This document shows positions 24,971-26,336 of a stretch of DNA of 26,336 nucleotides, piece after piece. The notes under the pieces were generated by a model. The model was not told the DNA's origin, did not search any database, and saw only the letters and a program-made list of their open reading frames with translations. Each line of letters starts with the position of its first letter. Position 1 is the stretch's first letter. Made by a program: the position numbers and the translations under genes. Origin of the DNA: Synechococcales cyanobacterium PMM_0002 (lineage in GTDB: Bacteria; Cyanobacteriota; Cyanobacteriia; Elainellales; Elainellaceae); NCBI GenBank assembly GCA_949127925.1, contig CASBQX010000360.1, positions 1 through 26,336 of the forward strand. Reading direction: 5' to 3'.

Positions 24971-24973
24971 CAA

Positions 24974-25349
24974 GCATGCCAGGGTGGTTTGAGTCTAAAA
25001 CTGAGGCGGGTTAAGTAAGAAACAGTCTGTCAGCGTTGGCACAAGACTGACATAGGTGTCGTTGCTATCTTTATAATTCTGGACAATTTTGGGCAATTTT
25101 AGCCCAGTTTGCATGATGTGGCTAGTATTGCTTAATCTAAGTATTCAAAATATAAAGCGGAGGTAAATTAGTCTAAGTCCATCTATCCTTTTCACGCTGG
25201 CAGTGGCTTACTCAAAATCGTTATGACTATGATATAGTCGTAACAGTTCGCAAGAAATGAGCTATTGGGTGCGGCAGACTAGCTGACCGTTTTACCCAAT
25301 CGACTTGCGCCCAGAAGACGCGTAATTAAAATTTAGGGAGAATATATCC
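24974..25349. other. Divergent spacer between debranching enzyme and peroxiredoxin genes
   Basis: No gene is seen in these 376 bases. They must hold the promoters of both flanking genes. A short hairpin TGGGC-(7)-GCCCA lies at 25090-25106 and a TGTCAG/CTGACA pair at 25028-25052, neither with a U-tract. The notable element is the palindrome at 25221-25243, listed separately. AGGGAG (25335-25340) is the peroxiredoxin ribosome binding site. Confidence 0.5.
25221..25243. promoter_or_regulatory. Palindromic operator-like site upstream of peroxiredoxin
   Basis: The arms TTATGACTAT and ATAGTCGTAA flank GAT, giving 9 of 10 paired positions, with a perfect core GACTAT-GAT-ATAGTC. It contains the -10-like hexamers TATGAT (25228-25233) and TATAGT (25233-25238), so it could overlap a promoter about 105-120 bases before the peroxiredoxin ATG. 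The symmetry fits a dimeric repressor site; the regulator is unknown. Confidence 0.5.
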
Positions 25350-25952
25350 ATGACCCTTGCAACCGATAGCCTCCGGGTTGGTCAAACGGCACCAGACTTT
25401 AGCGCCGAAGCCGTGGTTGATCAAGAGTTCAAAACCGTTAAGCTGTCTGATTATCGGGGCAAATATGTTGTCCTGTTTTTCTACCCTCTTGACTTTACCT
25501 TCGTTTGCCCTACCGAAATCACAGCATTTAGCGATCGCCACGCCGACTTCAAGGCGATCAATACCGAAATCCTTGGCGTTTCAGTAGATAGCGTGTTCTC
25601 TCACCTTGCCTGGATTCAAAGCGATCGCAAAACTGGCGGTGTCGGTGACCTCAACTATCCCCTCGTAGCCGACATCAAAAAAGAGATCAGCGCTGCTTAT
25701 AATGTGCTTGATCCCGACGCTGGCATTGCTCTACGCGGTTTGTTTATCATCGACAAAGATGGCATCATTCAACATGCCACCATTAACAACCTATCCTTTG
25801 GCCGCAGCGTAGACGAAACCCTGCGCGTTCTGCAAGCGATTCAGCACGTTCAGTCTCACCCCGATGAAGTCTGCCCCGCAGGCTGGCAACCTGGCGACAA
25901 AACCATGACGCCCGACCCGGTCAAGTCCAAAGAATTCTTTGCCGCCGTATAG
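25350..25952 (+). CDS. 2-Cys peroxiredoxin
   Basis: A 200-residue typical 2-Cys peroxiredoxin (AhpC/Prx1 class), a cytoplasmic thioredoxin-dependent peroxidase that reduces H2O2 and organic hydroperoxides. The peroxidatic Cys53 is in DFTFVCPTE and the resolving Cys175 is in VCPAGW. A GGVG loop (96-99) and C-terminal KEFFAAV stand where overoxidation-sensitive eukaryotic enzymes have GGLG and YF, so the protein may be of intermediate sensitivity (inference). The ATG has the ribosome binding site AGGGAG 9 bases upstream. A palindrome about 110 bases upstream may be its operator. A terminator and a second redoxin gene follow. Confidence 0.95.
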   Translation: MTLATDSLRVGQTAPDFSAEAVVDQEFKTVKLSDYRGKYVVLFFYPLDFTFVCPTEITAFSDRHADFKAINTEILGVSVDSVFSHLAWIQSDRKTGGVGDLNYPLVADIKKEISAAYNVLDPDAGIALRGLFIIDKDGIIQHATINNLSFGRSVDETLRVLQAIQHVQSHPDEVCPAGWQPGDKTMTPDPVKSKEFFAAV

Positions 25953-25997
25953 AGCAATCTTTGCTGAGAAATGCTCCATTGGAACGGCTCAAAATTG

Positions 25998-26057
25998 CCC
26001 CAACTCTGCCCCCGAATCATCCGGTAAGCAGCATTGGGGTTTATTTTTGGTTTATTT
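25998..26057 (+). terminator. Intrinsic terminator after the peroxiredoxin gene
   Basis: CCCCAACTCTGC (25998-26009) pairs with GCAGCATTGGGG (26028-26039) at 10 of 12 positions, and is followed directly by TTTATTTTTGG and a second T-rich stretch. It lies 45 bases after the peroxiredoxin stop, and probably makes that gene monocistronic. Confidence 0.75.
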
Positions 26058-26106
26058 TTGAATAAGCGCCCATTGCTCCGCCTTCACCTTCATCGTCTGC
26101 CCGCCC

Positions 26107-26336
26107 ATGCTCACCTCCCCCAACCTCAGCGGCCTCTTTACTCAGCGATTCCTCTCCAACACCCTCCCCATCCCGCCCACCAACCAGTTCAGCATGGGTA
26201 GCCTTGCGCCCCCGTTTGAACTGATGGACGCCAAAGCCAAGCGTAAGGTGAGGTTGGCAGACTATGCAGGCAGCCGCAAACCCAGTGAAGAAGCCTGGAA
26301 CCGCCCTGTGCTGCTCTACTTCACCCGCATTTTCAC
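26107..26336 (+). CDS. Redoxin/peroxiredoxin-like protein (5' part, truncated by window end)
   Basis: An open frame from ATG 26107 runs off the window after about 76 codons. It encodes MLTSPNLSGLFTQRFLSN..., a MGSLAPPFELMDAKAKRKVRLADY segment and WNRPVLLYFTRIF. This is the start of the thioredoxin-fold redoxin (AhpC/TSA-like) family that I remember from cyanobacteria; its CxxC-type active site would follow FTRIF and lies outside the window. No clear ribosome binding site precedes the ATG. It is the second thiol-peroxidase-like gene in a row but is separated from the first by a terminator. Confidence 0.8.
   Translation, partial: MLTSPNLSGLFTQRFLSNTLPIPPTNQFSMGSLAPPFELMDAKAKRKVRLADYAGSRKPSEEAWNRPVLLYFTRIF

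Noticed and set aside
25090..25106. TGGGC-N7-GCCCA hairpin upstream of the peroxiredoxin
   Set aside because: Short stem, no U-tract, and no upstream transcript on that strand that it could terminate.

Overview
The window is chromosomal DNA from a cyanobacterium. The evidence is the plant-type carotenoid genes crtP and crtB (instead of crtI), a tocopherol-methyltransferase-like gene, a KtrA/KtrB potassium system, 2-Cys peroxiredoxin/redoxin genes, and more than 30 copies (counted by eye) of the HIP1 octamer GCGATCGC. The mix of families suggests a filamentous Leptolyngbya/Nodosilinea-like lineage, but that placement is inference. No tRNA, rRNA, CRISPR array, transposase or phage gene was seen.

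Layout. Positions 1-65 hold the 3' end of an unidentified membrane-protein gene, followed by a DUF3095-type gene (114-1295). On the minus strand, crtP then crtB (3858 to 1396) encode the first two steps of carotenoid synthesis. Between them is a terminator-like hairpin, and ahead of crtP is a good TATAAT promoter. Also on the minus strand lies a long chaperone block, grpE, dnaK, dnaJ, a TusA/SirA-like gene and rsgA (9713 to 4002). It ends in tightly packed genes: a 4-base overlap, then a 7-base gap. A 0.7-kb divergent spacer separates it from pilB-pilT-pilC (10423-14914), the type IV pilus motor and platform, which is followed by a conserved hypothetical gene (15073-15687).

Next on the minus strand are a hypothetical gene (15701-16150), anmK, ktrA and ktrB. 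Transcription runs ktrB, ktrA, anmK, with the anmK ribosome binding site overlapping the ktrA stop. Divergent from ktrB is a methyltransferase gene whose last codons and stop lie inside a heptamer tandem repeat. Then come a Gfo/Idh/MocA oxidoreductase and, overlapping it by 4 bases, an unusual gene fusing an ABM (antibiotic biosynthesis monooxygenase-like) domain to a complete RNase III. Convergent to these is a glycogen-debranching amylo-alpha-1,6-glucosidase. The window ends with a 2-Cys peroxiredoxin (25350-25952), a terminator and a truncated second redoxin gene.

Most of the window is core cyanobacterial housekeeping, and I see no clearly new multi-gene system. The items most worth a second look are the ABM-RNase III fusion with a Ser at a usual metal-binding Asp, a near-perfect operator-like palindrome ahead of the peroxiredoxin, RNA hairpins between crtP/crtB and dnaK/dnaJ, and the heptamer repeat that has taken over a stop codon.
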